A stretch of DNA of 64,000 nucleotides from Aestuariibius violaceus (lineage in GTDB: Bacteria; Pseudomonadota; Alphaproteobacteria; Rhodobacterales; Rhodobacteraceae). Positions 33,664 to 41,918 of the stretch are shown in pieces. The notes under the pieces were generated by a model. The model saw nothing but the letters and a program-made list of their open reading frames with translations. It was not told the origin of the DNA and ran no database searches. How positions within the stretch are numbered: position 1 is the first letter of the stretch; every line of letters begins with the position of its first letter. A program made the translations under genes and the position numbers. Location: the NCBI RefSeq assembly GCF_040779325.2, contig NZ_JBFONT020000007.1, positions 62,001-126,000 on the forward strand. Direction: 5' to 3'.

Positions 33664-35136
33664 TTACTCCTCGACCGGCAGCGCCAGAAAGCGCGGATCG
33701 GTGCCGCGGCGAACCAGAAGCAGGATCGACCGGCGGCCCTCATCGCGCGCCTCTTCGACCTGGGCGGTCAGATCGGCGATCGCCGTGACGTTCTCCTGGC
33801 CAGCCTCTGTAATGATGTCGCCAGCGCGCAGGCCCTTCTCGAACGCCTCGCTCAACTCGTCGACCTCAAGGACGGCAAGCCCCTCGATCCCTTCGGCCAC
33901 GCCAAGCTCTTCGCGCAACTCGTCGGTCAGCTCCGACAGGGACAGCCCCAGAAGCTCGGTCTGCCCGCTCTCCTCGGCCTCCGGCGCCTGCGCCGCGGCA
34001 GGCACGGCAGCTTCAGCGGTCTCGCGGCGGCCAAGCGTGACGGCGAGCGTTTCTTCCTCGCCTTCGCGCAGGACAATGACCTCGACCTCCTTGCCGATCG
34101 CGGTATTGCCGACCATTCGGACAAGTTCACGCGTGTCGGTCACGTCGTTGCCGTCGAACTCGATGATGACGTCGCCCGCCAGCATCCCGGCATCTTCCGC
34201 CGGTCCGGTGGGCACGTCGGTTACAAGCGCGCCGACAGTGCCTTCCAGCCCTTCGATCGCGTCCGCCAGATCCGGCGTGACGTCCTGGATGCGCACACCC
34301 AGCCAGCCACGACGGGTTTCGCCGAATTCCTGCAGCTGCTCCACGACCCGCGTGACGACGGCAGACGACATCGCGAACCCGATCCCGATCGACCCGCCAT
34401 TGGGCGACAGGATCGCGGTGTTCACGCCGATCACCTCGCCATCGAGGTTGAAGAGCGGCCCGCCCGAGTTCCCCCGGTTGATCGCCGCATCGGTCTGGAT
34501 GTAGTCGTCATAGGTCCCGCTCAGCGCGCGGTTCCGGGCCGAGATGATGCCGGCCGAGACCGAGAAACCCTGGCCCAGCGGATTGCCCATCGCCATCACC
34601 CAGTCGCCAACCTCGGCGCTTTCGCCGCTGCTGTCGCCGAACGAGACATAGGGCAGTTCCTCGCCTTCCGGCAGCTCGACCTGCAGAAGCGCGATATCGG
34701 TGTTGGGGTCGGTCCCGATCACCTCGGCAGGAAGCTCCTCCCCGCGATCATAGAACTCGATCAAGATCTCGTCGGCGCCTTCGATCACGTGGTTGTTCGT
34801 CACGATGAACCCGTCGGCGGAGATGATGAACCCCGATCCCAGCGCCGACGACCGGCGCGGGCCGCCTTCGCGGTCAGGCAGGTTGCGGAAGAAATCCTCG
34901 AACGGCGATCCCTCGGGCACGATGCCCTGCGGGCCGGTGCGCTCGGCCACGGTGGTCGATGTGGTGATGTTGACGACCGCGGGGCTGACCTGTTCGGCCA
35001 GCTCGGCGAAAGAGGACGGCCGACTCTGGCCCTCAGGGGTCAACTCCTGCGCCGGGGCCATGGAAACGGATCCGGCCACCAGGGCGGATCCCAAAAGCAG
35101 CGCGGTCAGAAGCCGCGCAGGGGCGGAAAGATACAT
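33664..35136 (-). CDS. degP: Do/DegP family periplasmic serine protease
   Basis: A 490-residue periplasmic protease and chaperone for misfolded envelope proteins. Signal peptide at about residues 1-30; trypsin-like domain with catalytic His116 (VTNNHVI), Asp147 (NTDIAL) and Ser224 (RGNSGGPL); then two PDZ domains (about 290-380 and 400-490). The ATG at 35136 was chosen for the signal peptide; GTG 35163 is in frame upstream. Its position after hflK, hflC and DUF2065 is a common alphaproteobacterial arrangement, linking membrane and periplasmic quality control. Confidence 0.93.
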   Translation of the reverse strand: MYLSAPARLLTALLLGSALVAGSVSMAPAQELTPEGQSRPSSFAELAEQVSPAVVNITTSTTVAERTGPQGIVPEGSPFEDFFRNLPDREGGPRRSSALGSGFIISADGFIVTNNHVIEGADEILIEFYDRGEELPAEVIGTDPNTDIALLQVELPEGEELPYVSFGDSSGESAEVGDWVMAMGNPLGQGFSVSAGIISARNRALSGTYDDYIQTDAAINRGNSGGPLFNLDGEVIGVNTAILSPNGGSIGIGFAMSSAVVTRVVEQLQEFGETRRGWLGVRIQDVTPDLADAIEGLEGTVGALVTDVPTGPAEDAGMLAGDVIIEFDGNDVTDTRELVRMVGNTAIGKEVEVIVLREGEEETLAVTLGRRETAEAAVPAAAQAPEAEESGQTELLGLSLSELTDELREELGVAEGIEGLAVLEVDELSEAFEKGLRAGDIITEAGQENVTAIADLTAQVEEARDEGRRSILLLVRRGTDPRFLALPVEE

Positions 35137-35333
35137 CGTTTCAGCTTTCGCTCGTGTGGGCACAGATTAGCTCCTCGTCTCGATTGTCCCAGAATACTCT
35201 CCCTTTCGGCAGCGGTCATCCCCCACCGTGCCAGGGCCTTCCTTCAAATGGATGTAGGCCAGACGGACCACAACGCAAAGCTCGGTCGCAAAACGTCAAC
35301 AGCCTGTGAAGATCCCGTGTCCGGCGCCTGGCC

Positions 35334-35528
35334 TCAGATCCCCAGCGCATTGGCCCCCGCCAGAAAGAGGATCCCCGCCGCGATCGCCGCCAGACCGACC
35401 AGCCGCCGTGTCTCGACCGGGATGTCCCGCAGGGCCTTCAGCAGGTCTTCAACGATCGAAGGGGCCAGCGCATAGACCAGCCCCTCCAAAATCAGCACGC
35501 AACCGATGGCGAGAAAGATGTAGGCCAT
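35334..35528 (-). CDS. DUF2065 family small membrane protein
   Basis: A 64-residue protein with two hydrophobic helices (residues 3-23 and 44-62) around a short acidic/basic loop. The length, sequence and place directly after hflC fit DUF2065 (YjeT). Its ATG shares one base with the hflC stop (TGATG). The function is unknown, but the fixed position suggests a role with the HflKC complex. Confidence 0.8.
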   Translation of the reverse strand: MAYIFLAIGCVLILEGLVYALAPSIVEDLLKALRDIPVETRRLVGLAAIAAGILFLAGANALGI

Positions 35529-36565
35529 CAGTTCCCGAGTACGGGCGCCCCGTCTTCCGGCGTCTCATTGCCGCCGCTATCGTCGGGTGCACCTTCGATC
35601 GGCGCTTCCTCCGGCGCGTCCTGCTCGGGCTCGGTGCCCGGCCCTGCGCCATCGAGCCCCTCGATCAGCTCGGCGGGCGAACCAACCTCGATCCCCTCAG
35701 CCTGAATCGCATCGAAAAGCTCGTTAACCAGCGTGCTGTTGGGCGACAGGACCAGCGTCGAGTTCTGCCGCTGCAAAGACCGCTCAAGCGCGATCAGCGA
35801 TCGGTAGAATGCGAAGAAGTCCGGACTCGACCCGAACGCATCGGCAAAGATCCCGTTCCGCCGGGCATCCGCCTCGCCTCGGGCGATCTGCGCCTGCCGT
35901 TCCGCGTCCGAGGTCAGTTCGACCACGGTCCGGTCGGCTTGGGCGCGCACCCGCTGCGCCGCTTCGCGGCCACGCGCGCGTTCGTCTTCAGCTTCCCGCT
36001 GACGCTCGGCGATCATCCGGTCGAACGTGGCCTGAAGGTTCTCCTCGGGCAGGTCTGTCCGCTTGAGGCGAACGTCGACGATCTCAAGCCCCAGATCCTG
36101 CGCTTCGTTCACCGCACCGTCGCGGATGCGCTGCATCAGGGCCGCCCGATCGACCGACAGGATGTCGTTCGACGGAACGGAACCCAGAACGGCCCGCAAC
36201 TCGTCCCGCAGGATGCCGTCGACGCGCCGGGCCGCGGCTTCTTCGCCACCGGCACCGACCGCCTCGCGGAACCGCTGGACATCCGTGATGCGGTAGCGCG
36301 CGAAGGCGTCAACGACGAGGCGCCGATCATCAAGCGGCGTCACTTCCAGCGGTTCGATGTCCCGGCTGAGGATACGGTCGTCGTAGTAGACGACTTCCTG
36401 GATCAGCGGGATCTTGAAGGCGAGACCCGGCTCTTCCTTCACCGCGACGACACGGCCGAACTGAAGGACCAGCGCCTTCTGAGTCTCGGTCACGATGAAG
36501 ATCGAACTCAGGATACCGGCGATCGCAAGAACGATGATCGGCAGAAGAAACGTTGTCTTACGCAT
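35528..36565 (-). CDS. hflC: HflC protease modulator
   Basis: A 345-residue SPFH/band-7 protein that forms a complex with HflK and modulates the FtsH protease. A single N-terminal membrane helix (about residues 7-24) is followed by the SPFH domain (ETQKALVLQFGRVVAVKEEPG) and a coiled-coil region rich in Arg, Glu and Ala. The C-terminal tail is Pro/Glu rich. The ATG overlaps the hflK stop by one base (TGATG). Confidence 0.93.
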   Translation of the reverse strand: MRKTTFLLPIIVLAIAGILSSIFIVTETQKALVLQFGRVVAVKEEPGLAFKIPLIQEVVYYDDRILSRDIEPLEVTPLDDRRLVVDAFARYRITDVQRFREAVGAGGEEAAARRVDGILRDELRAVLGSVPSNDILSVDRAALMQRIRDGAVNEAQDLGLEIVDVRLKRTDLPEENLQATFDRMIAERQREAEDERARGREAAQRVRAQADRTVVELTSDAERQAQIARGEADARRNGIFADAFGSSPDFFAFYRSLIALERSLQRQNSTLVLSPNSTLVNELFDAIQAEGIEVGSPAELIEGLDGAGPGTEPEQDAPEEAPIEGAPDDSGGNETPEDGAPVLGN

Positions 36566-37749
36566 CAGTTGCTTCCTCCAGCCGAAGGTGCCGTCGTCGT
36601 GGCGGCTGCACCGGACCGGCGCAATTCGTTGAGCGGCAGATAAGGCACGACGCCCTGACCGCCCGCGCCACCTGCGGCCGCTTCATCCAGGATGATCTTG
36701 TCGACGTCACCCAACACCCGCTCCACCGTCTCGAGGTAGAGGCGGCGTTGCGTCACTTCGGGCGCAAGCGCGAACTCCTCCGCGATCGCGACAAAACGGC
36801 TGGCCTCACCTTCCGCCTCGTTCACGACGCGCGCGCGATAGGCCTCGGCCTCTTCCAGCGTCTGCGCCGCACTACCGCGGGCCTCGGCCAGAACCCGGTT
36901 GGCGTAACGGTCAGCCTCGTTCTGAAGACGGTCCCGCTCCTGCTCGGCGTTCTGCACATCACGGAATGCGCTGATCACGGATCCCGGCGGGTCCGCCCTG
37001 TCGAAGTTGATCCGCACAATGTTGACGCCGCTGTTATAGCTGTCGAGCGTCGACTGGATCAGATCCTCCAGCCGGTCGGCGATCACACCGCGGTCCCGGT
37101 TCAGGATCGGGGCGAGTTCCGATTGCGCGATGATCTCGCGCATCGCCGATTCCGAGACGGCCTCGACCGTCTGTGGCGGATCGGCGAGGTTGAAGAGGTA
37201 AAGGTCTGGCTCCGTGATGTTCCAGACGACCTGAAAGTCGATATCGACGATGTTCTCGTCCCCGGTCAGCATGAAGCCCGCTTCGCCGCCCGTCCGGCCC
37301 GTACCGATCTCGATCGTCTGTTCCCGCGTCACCTCAAGCACCTGCCGCGTCACCAGCGGCCAGGGGGCGAAGTTCAGGCCGGGGTCGCCGATGCTGGAGA
37401 ACGAGCCGAGGAACAGCTCGACCGACCGCTCTTCCGGCCGCACCGTGTAGAAAGACGAGGCAAGCCAGAGAACAAGCGCACCGATCGCGACCAGCCCGAC
37501 GGTGCCGCGGCCAATCCCGCCATCGCCGCCGCCGCCGCCATCACCGTTGCCGCGGCCACCCTGGCCGCCCATCAGGACGCGCAACTGCTCGCGCCCCTTG
37601 TTCATCAGCTCATCGATTTCGGGGATCTGGGGCCCTTCACCCCGCGGCCCGGGCGCACCCGGCCTGCGCCGGTCGTCACCACCTTCGCGATCATCTCCCC
37701 CACCGCCTCCGGAATTGCCGCCCCAAGGGCCGCCGCTTCTTCCAGCCAT
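36565..37749 (-). CDS. hflK: HflK protease modulator
   Basis: A 394-residue SPFH/band-7 partner of HflC. The N-terminus is glycine-rich and cytoplasmic (residues 1-80), one membrane helix lies at about 83-101, and the SPFH domain begins SSFYTVRPEERSVELFLG. A long coiled coil rich in Glu, Arg and Ala follows. It is the first gene of the hflK-hflC-DUF2065-degP group and lies 84 bp downstream of gor. Confidence 0.93.
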   Translation of the reverse strand: MAGRSGGPWGGNSGGGGGDDREGGDDRRRPGAPGPRGEGPQIPEIDELMNKGREQLRVLMGGQGGRGNGDGGGGGDGGIGRGTVGLVAIGALVLWLASSFYTVRPEERSVELFLGSFSSIGDPGLNFAPWPLVTRQVLEVTREQTIEIGTGRTGGEAGFMLTGDENIVDIDFQVVWNITEPDLYLFNLADPPQTVEAVSESAMREIIAQSELAPILNRDRGVIADRLEDLIQSTLDSYNSGVNIVRINFDRADPPGSVISAFRDVQNAEQERDRLQNEADRYANRVLAEARGSAAQTLEEAEAYRARVVNEAEGEASRFVAIAEEFALAPEVTQRRLYLETVERVLGDVDKIILDEAAAGGAGGQGVVPYLPLNELRRSGAAATTTAPSAGGSN

Positions 37750-37833
37750 CTACTGTGTCATCCTTTTCGCTGTGCCCGGGCGCGCATGCCCGGTCTGCCT
37801 GTCCCTGCTAACCTGTGCGCAAACCCGCCGAAT

Positions 37834-39306
37834 TCAAGCGGTCCTCACGGGGCTGCGCATTGTCACGATCTCTTCCGAAATCGTGGGGTGGACTGCAACC
37901 GTTCTGTCAAAATCTTCTTTCGTGGCGCCCATCTTCACCGCAACACCCGCCAACTGGATCATCTCACCGGCGTGATCACTCACGATGTGGCAGCCCAGAA
38001 CCTTGCGCGTCTCCTTTGAGACGACCAGCTTCATCAGCACGCGGTCGCTGCGTCCGGCAAAGGCCTGCTGCATGGGCCGGAACGAGGTGCAGTAGACCTC
38101 GATCGGCTCCTGATCGCGCGCGTCTTCCTCGCTCAGGCCGACCGTGCCCATCTCGGGCTGGGTGAAGATCGCCGACGGGACAAGCTTGTGATCCACCTCG
38201 GTCGGCTTGCCCTCGAAGACGGTCGACACGAACGCCATCCCCTCGCGAATCGCGACCGGCGTGAGGTTGAGGCGATTGGTCACGTCCCCGATTGCATAGA
38301 TCGACGGAACCCCGGTCTGGCTGTAGCTGTCGACCTCGATCTCGCCCCGCCGCCCGATCTTGACGCCCAGTTCGTCCAGGCCCAGCCCCGCTGTGTTGGG
38401 GGTCCGCCCCGTGGCAAAGAGGACCTGGTCATAGACCGCCTCCTGCCCGCCGGTCGACTTCACCCAGATCGGCCCCTGATGCCCGCCATGGTCCCGCGCC
38501 GCCGTGGCGCGATTCCGCTCCCGCACCGTCTTGATATCGACGCCCATCGCGGCGTCCGAATCCGTGCCGCCGGTCATGTCCTCGTCGTATTCCTCGGCCG
38601 CCATCATCTCCACAATGTTGGTGCCCAGATGCAGGTTCACGCCCCGCGCCCGCATCATCTCGGCCACCAGCCCGCGCGCCTCGTCGTCGAAGCCCCGCAG
38701 GATCTGCGCCCCGCGGTAATACTGCGTCACCTCGACGCCCAGCCCGTTCATGATGCAGGCGAATTCGCAGGCGATATACCCGCCGCCGACGATCAGCAGC
38801 CGCTTTGGCAGCACCGGCAGATGGAAAACATCATCCGACACGATCCCAAGCCCGGCATACGGCAATTCCGGCCGCGCGGGCCGCCCGCCGGTTGCCACAA
38901 GAATATGCTTCGCGCTCTTCTTCGTGCCATCGGCCAGTTCGACCGTATGCGGATCCGTCAGAACCGCCCGGCTGTCATGGATCTCCACCCCCGACTGGTG
39001 CAGAAGGTTGCGATAGATCTCTTCCAGCCGGTCCAGTTCCCCCTCCAGATGGGTCCGGAACTTCGGCCAATCGAAAGCACCCTCCGTTACGTCCCAGCCG
39101 TAGGAGCGCGCATCCGAAAACGTCTCCCGATAGCTCGAGGCGAAGACCATCAGCTTCTTCGGCACGCAGCCCCGGATGACGCAGGTGCCGCCCATCCGGC
39201 TTTCTTCGGCAAGGCCCACCTTGGCACCGGTCGCCGCAGCCATCCGCGCCGCGCGCACGCCGCCGGACCCGCCGCCGATCACGAAAAGATCGTAGTCGAA
39301 TGCCAA
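37834..39306 (-). CDS. gor: Glutathione-disulfide reductase
   Basis: A 490-residue FAD enzyme that reduces glutathione disulfide with NADPH. The redox pair Cys42/Cys47 lies in GGTCVIRGCVPK, the FAD motif is GGGSGG (11-16), and a C-terminal VHPTISEE contains the catalytic His. The chain is longer than the usual ~450 residues because of a polar insertion of about 35 residues near 215-260 (EEYDEDMTGGTDSD and following). rpiA ends 3 bp upstream, so the two are co-transcribed. Confidence 0.92.
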   Translation of the reverse strand: MAFDYDLFVIGGGSGGVRAARMAAATGAKVGLAEESRMGGTCVIRGCVPKKLMVFASSYRETFSDARSYGWDVTEGAFDWPKFRTHLEGELDRLEEIYRNLLHQSGVEIHDSRAVLTDPHTVELADGTKKSAKHILVATGGRPARPELPYAGLGIVSDDVFHLPVLPKRLLIVGGGYIACEFACIMNGLGVEVTQYYRGAQILRGFDDEARGLVAEMMRARGVNLHLGTNIVEMMAAEEYDEDMTGGTDSDAAMGVDIKTVRERNRATAARDHGGHQGPIWVKSTGGQEAVYDQVLFATGRTPNTAGLGLDELGVKIGRRGEIEVDSYSQTGVPSIYAIGDVTNRLNLTPVAIREGMAFVSTVFEGKPTEVDHKLVPSAIFTQPEMGTVGLSEEDARDQEPIEVYCTSFRPMQQAFAGRSDRVLMKLVVSKETRKVLGCHIVSDHAGEMIQLAGVAVKMGATKEDFDRTVAVHPTISEEIVTMRSPVRTA

Positions 39307-39309
39307 AGC

Positions 39310-40098
39310 TCAGTCCCGGATATCTGCAAACAGGTTCTCGGTCTCCTCAAATTCCACCTTGCTCTCCTCGATGGTTCCGCTGTCAATATCGCAGACTTCG
39401 ATCCGTCCGTCGCCGTGGCCGACCACGACGACGTCACAGATATCAAGGAACAGCCCGTTTTCAACGACCCCCGGCATCTGGTTCAGCATCAGGCTCAACT
39501 GCCTGGCATTGCCGATCCGCTTGAGGTCGAGGTCGAGGATGAAGTTCCCCTCATCGGTCACGAAGGGCGTGTCGCCCGTCATCCGCAGCGTGGCCTCCCG
39601 GCCCAGCACATCCATGCCCAGCAGGGTTTCCTCAACCAGCGCCTTGGTTGTCTGCCAACCGAACCGGATGATCTCGACCGGCAGGGGGAACGCGCCCAGC
39701 CGGTCCACGTGTTTCGAGCTGTCGGCGATCACGATCATCTGATCGGACGCGGTCGCCACGATCTTCTCGTAAAGCAACGCTCCGCCGCCGCCTTTGATCA
39801 GGTTCAGTTCGCCATCGTATTCATCCGCGCCGTCGATGGTCACGTCCAGCCAACGTGCCTCTTCCAGCGAGACGACTTCGATCCCCGCCTCCCGCGCCAG
39901 TTCCTCGGTCCGGAACGAGGTCGGAACGCCCTTGATGCGCAACCCTTCCTCGCGCACCAGTTCGCCCAGACAGCGGACAAGCCATGCGGCCGTCGATCCG
40001 GTTCCGAGCCCCACGCGCATCCCGGTTTCGACGTAATCGCAAGCTTTCTTGGCGGCGGCAAATTTCGCCTTATCTATTGGTGATAATTCTAAAGACAT
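39310..40098 (-). CDS. rpiA: Ribose-5-phosphate isomerase A
   Basis: A 262-residue enzyme interconverting ribose-5-phosphate and ribulose-5-phosphate. Conserved blocks GLGTGSTAAW, DGADEYDGELNLIKGGGGALLYEK and ADSSKHV are all present; the Asp and Lys of the middle block belong to the active site. The ATG at 40098 follows GGAGGG; an upstream in-frame start is unlikely. It leads the rpiA-gor pair. Confidence 0.94.
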   Translation of the reverse strand: MSLELSPIDKAKFAAAKKACDYVETGMRVGLGTGSTAAWLVRCLGELVREEGLRIKGVPTSFRTEELAREAGIEVVSLEEARWLDVTIDGADEYDGELNLIKGGGGALLYEKIVATASDQMIVIADSSKHVDRLGAFPLPVEIIRFGWQTTKALVEETLLGMDVLGREATLRMTGDTPFVTDEGNFILDLDLKRIGNARQLSLMLNQMPGVVENGLFLDICDVVVVGHGDGRIEVCDIDSGTIEESKVEFEETENLFADIRD

Positions 40099-40250
40099 AA
40101 AACCCTCCACGGCCACTACACACACAACTATATTCCGACGCTGCGTAAGGTGCGAGAGGGGAAATCTCCCTCTTCACTCACCGTTTGGCCCGGCCACCTT
40201 CAACCGCGGCGCGATTGCGCTTGTGCAACGCGGGCCCTAGCGTCGCGCCA

Positions 40251-41138
40251 ATGACCGCCGACCGCCCCCTTTTCGGCATCGCCCTGATGTCGCTGTTCTG
40301 TCTGCTCGCGCCGCTCTCCGATGCGGTGGCCAAACTGCTGACCGCCACGGTCCCGATCCTCGTCATCGTCGTGGCCCGTTTCGTGGTGCAGGCGGCCATC
40401 ACGACCCCCCTCAGCCTGGCCCGCGGCGAAAGCTTGCGGCTCGGCGGGCGCCTCCTCCATCTGACGATTCTCAGGATGGCGTTGCAGGTCGCCGGGCTTG
40501 TTCTGATCTTCGCCGCCCTGCGCGTGATGCCGCTCGCGGACGCGATTGCCATCGCCTACGTCATGCCGTTCCTCATGCTGATCCTCGGGCGCCTCGTCCT
40601 CGGCGAAACGGTCGGGCCGCACCGGATCGCAGGCTGCGTCATCGGTTTCGCCGGCACCCTCCTCGTGATCCGTCCAAACTTTGCCGAGGTCGGCGCGGTC
40701 GCGCTCCTGCCGCTTGCGGTCGCGCTCGTCTTCGCGCTGTTTATGCTGGTTACCCGCGCCATCGCCAAAGAGATCGGACCGGTCCCGCTGCAGGCGATCA
40801 CAGCGCTCGCTGCGCTCCCCTTCCTCGCCGTCGCTCTGCTCGCCTCGGCGCCAGACCTCACGGGCTTCACGCCCCGGATCTGGGCCCTCCTCGCCCTTGT
40901 CGGGCTCCTCGGAACCCTGTCCCACTTGGCGATGACGTGGGCTTTGCGGTTCGCGCCTTCAGCCACGCTCGCGCCAATGCAATACTTGGAAATCCCGCTC
41001 GCCACGGCGATCGGCTTCGTGATGTTCGACGATCTGCCAGACGGCCTCGCCGCGCTCGGCATCCTGCTGACGATCGCCGCAGGCCTCTACATCGTGTTCA
41101 AGGAGAGGGCCATCGCGGCGCGTCCAGCACCGCTCTGA
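40251..41138 (+). CDS. EamA/DMT family transporter
   Basis: A 295-residue inner-membrane protein with about ten hydrophobic helices arranged as two EamA repeats (the second begins near residue 150). The direction is probably export of a small metabolite or amino acid; the substrate is unknown. The ATG at 40251 was chosen because the first helix starts just after it. The 3' end overlaps the convergent thiN by 41 bp. Confidence 0.85.
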   Translation: MTADRPLFGIALMSLFCLLAPLSDAVAKLLTATVPILVIVVARFVVQAAITTPLSLARGESLRLGGRLLHLTILRMALQVAGLVLIFAALRVMPLADAIAIAYVMPFLMLILGRLVLGETVGPHRIAGCVIGFAGTLLVIRPNFAEVGAVALLPLAVALVFALFMLVTRAIAKEIGPVPLQAITALAALPFLAVALLASAPDLTGFTPRIWALLALVGLLGTLSHLAMTWALRFAPSATLAPMQYLEIPLATAIGFVMFDDLPDGLAALGILLTIAAGLYIVFKERAIAARPAPL

Positions 41139-41796
41139 CCGCCTCGCCCAGCGCTGCTTTCGGCACCAGAACCAGCATCTTCGGACCGTCGGCCTGTAAC
41201 CTGACCGGCCCCGACACCTCGTTCGATGTGCCGACCCGGCTGTCCGGGCGGAAGGGGATCCCGCCGGTCGGCCAGCGCAGCCCGGCGCTCTCCACCCCGA
41301 CCGGCCCCATGGGAAAGAGCGAAAACAGCGACCCAACCGGCAGGTCCATCTCCAGGCCGGGCGGGCACAGGAAGACCGCCATCTCCGCATCCAGGACGAT
41401 GCAGCGCCGGTCCGGCCGCCGGACCAGCACGTTCAGCACCGCAAGATGGTGATCCAGTCGCCCGCCCGAAAACCCCACGGCCAGCATCAAGGGCGCCTCG
41501 ACAGACCGCATTACCTTGTCGAAATCGGTGCTGTCCTGATCCTCGATCGGGTGAATGCGCCCCGCGATGCGCGGGTCGGATCGCGCCACTTCGGATAGCG
41601 AATCCATGTCTCCGATCACCGCAGTCGGCATCAACCCATGCGAGAGTGCGACCGCTCCACCCCCATCCGCGGCGACGACCGCCTGCGCGTGATTTCCCGC
41701 AATTTTGATGTCTTCTCGGCGGAGATCCCCCGCACCTATAAGGAGAATCGGCGCCGGACTGCGAACAATCGGGGCCACGTTGTCATATTTGTTCAT
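41098..41796 (-). CDS. thiN: Thiamine pyrophosphokinase
   Basis: A 232-residue enzyme that makes thiamine diphosphate from thiamine and ATP. The motifs AADGGGAVAL, VIGDMDSL and DQDSTDFDKVM are the conserved metal/ATP-binding blocks, and SGGRLDHHLA follows. The ATG at 41796 is preferred; GTG 41826 would add ten residues. The tail overlaps the convergent transporter gene. Confidence 0.9.
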   Translation of the reverse strand: MNKYDNVAPIVRSPAPILLIGAGDLRREDIKIAGNHAQAVVAADGGGAVALSHGLMPTAVIGDMDSLSEVARSDPRIAGRIHPIEDQDSTDFDKVMRSVEAPLMLAVGFSGGRLDHHLAVLNVLVRRPDRRCIVLDAEMAVFLCPPGLEMDLPVGSLFSLFPMGPVGVESAGLRWPTGGIPFRPDSRVGTSNEVSGPVRLQADGPKMLVLVPKAALGEAVRAVLDAPRWPSP

Positions 41797-41918
41797 GGAC
41801 TGCGAGGCCTGCCTTCTTTTTGCCACGAAATGATACCGTTCAAAACCTAGGATCGTTCCGGTTGGCGAACCAATTCAAGATCAGTATCAGAGATGATCGG
41901 TAAAGGGGTGTGCGCGAT

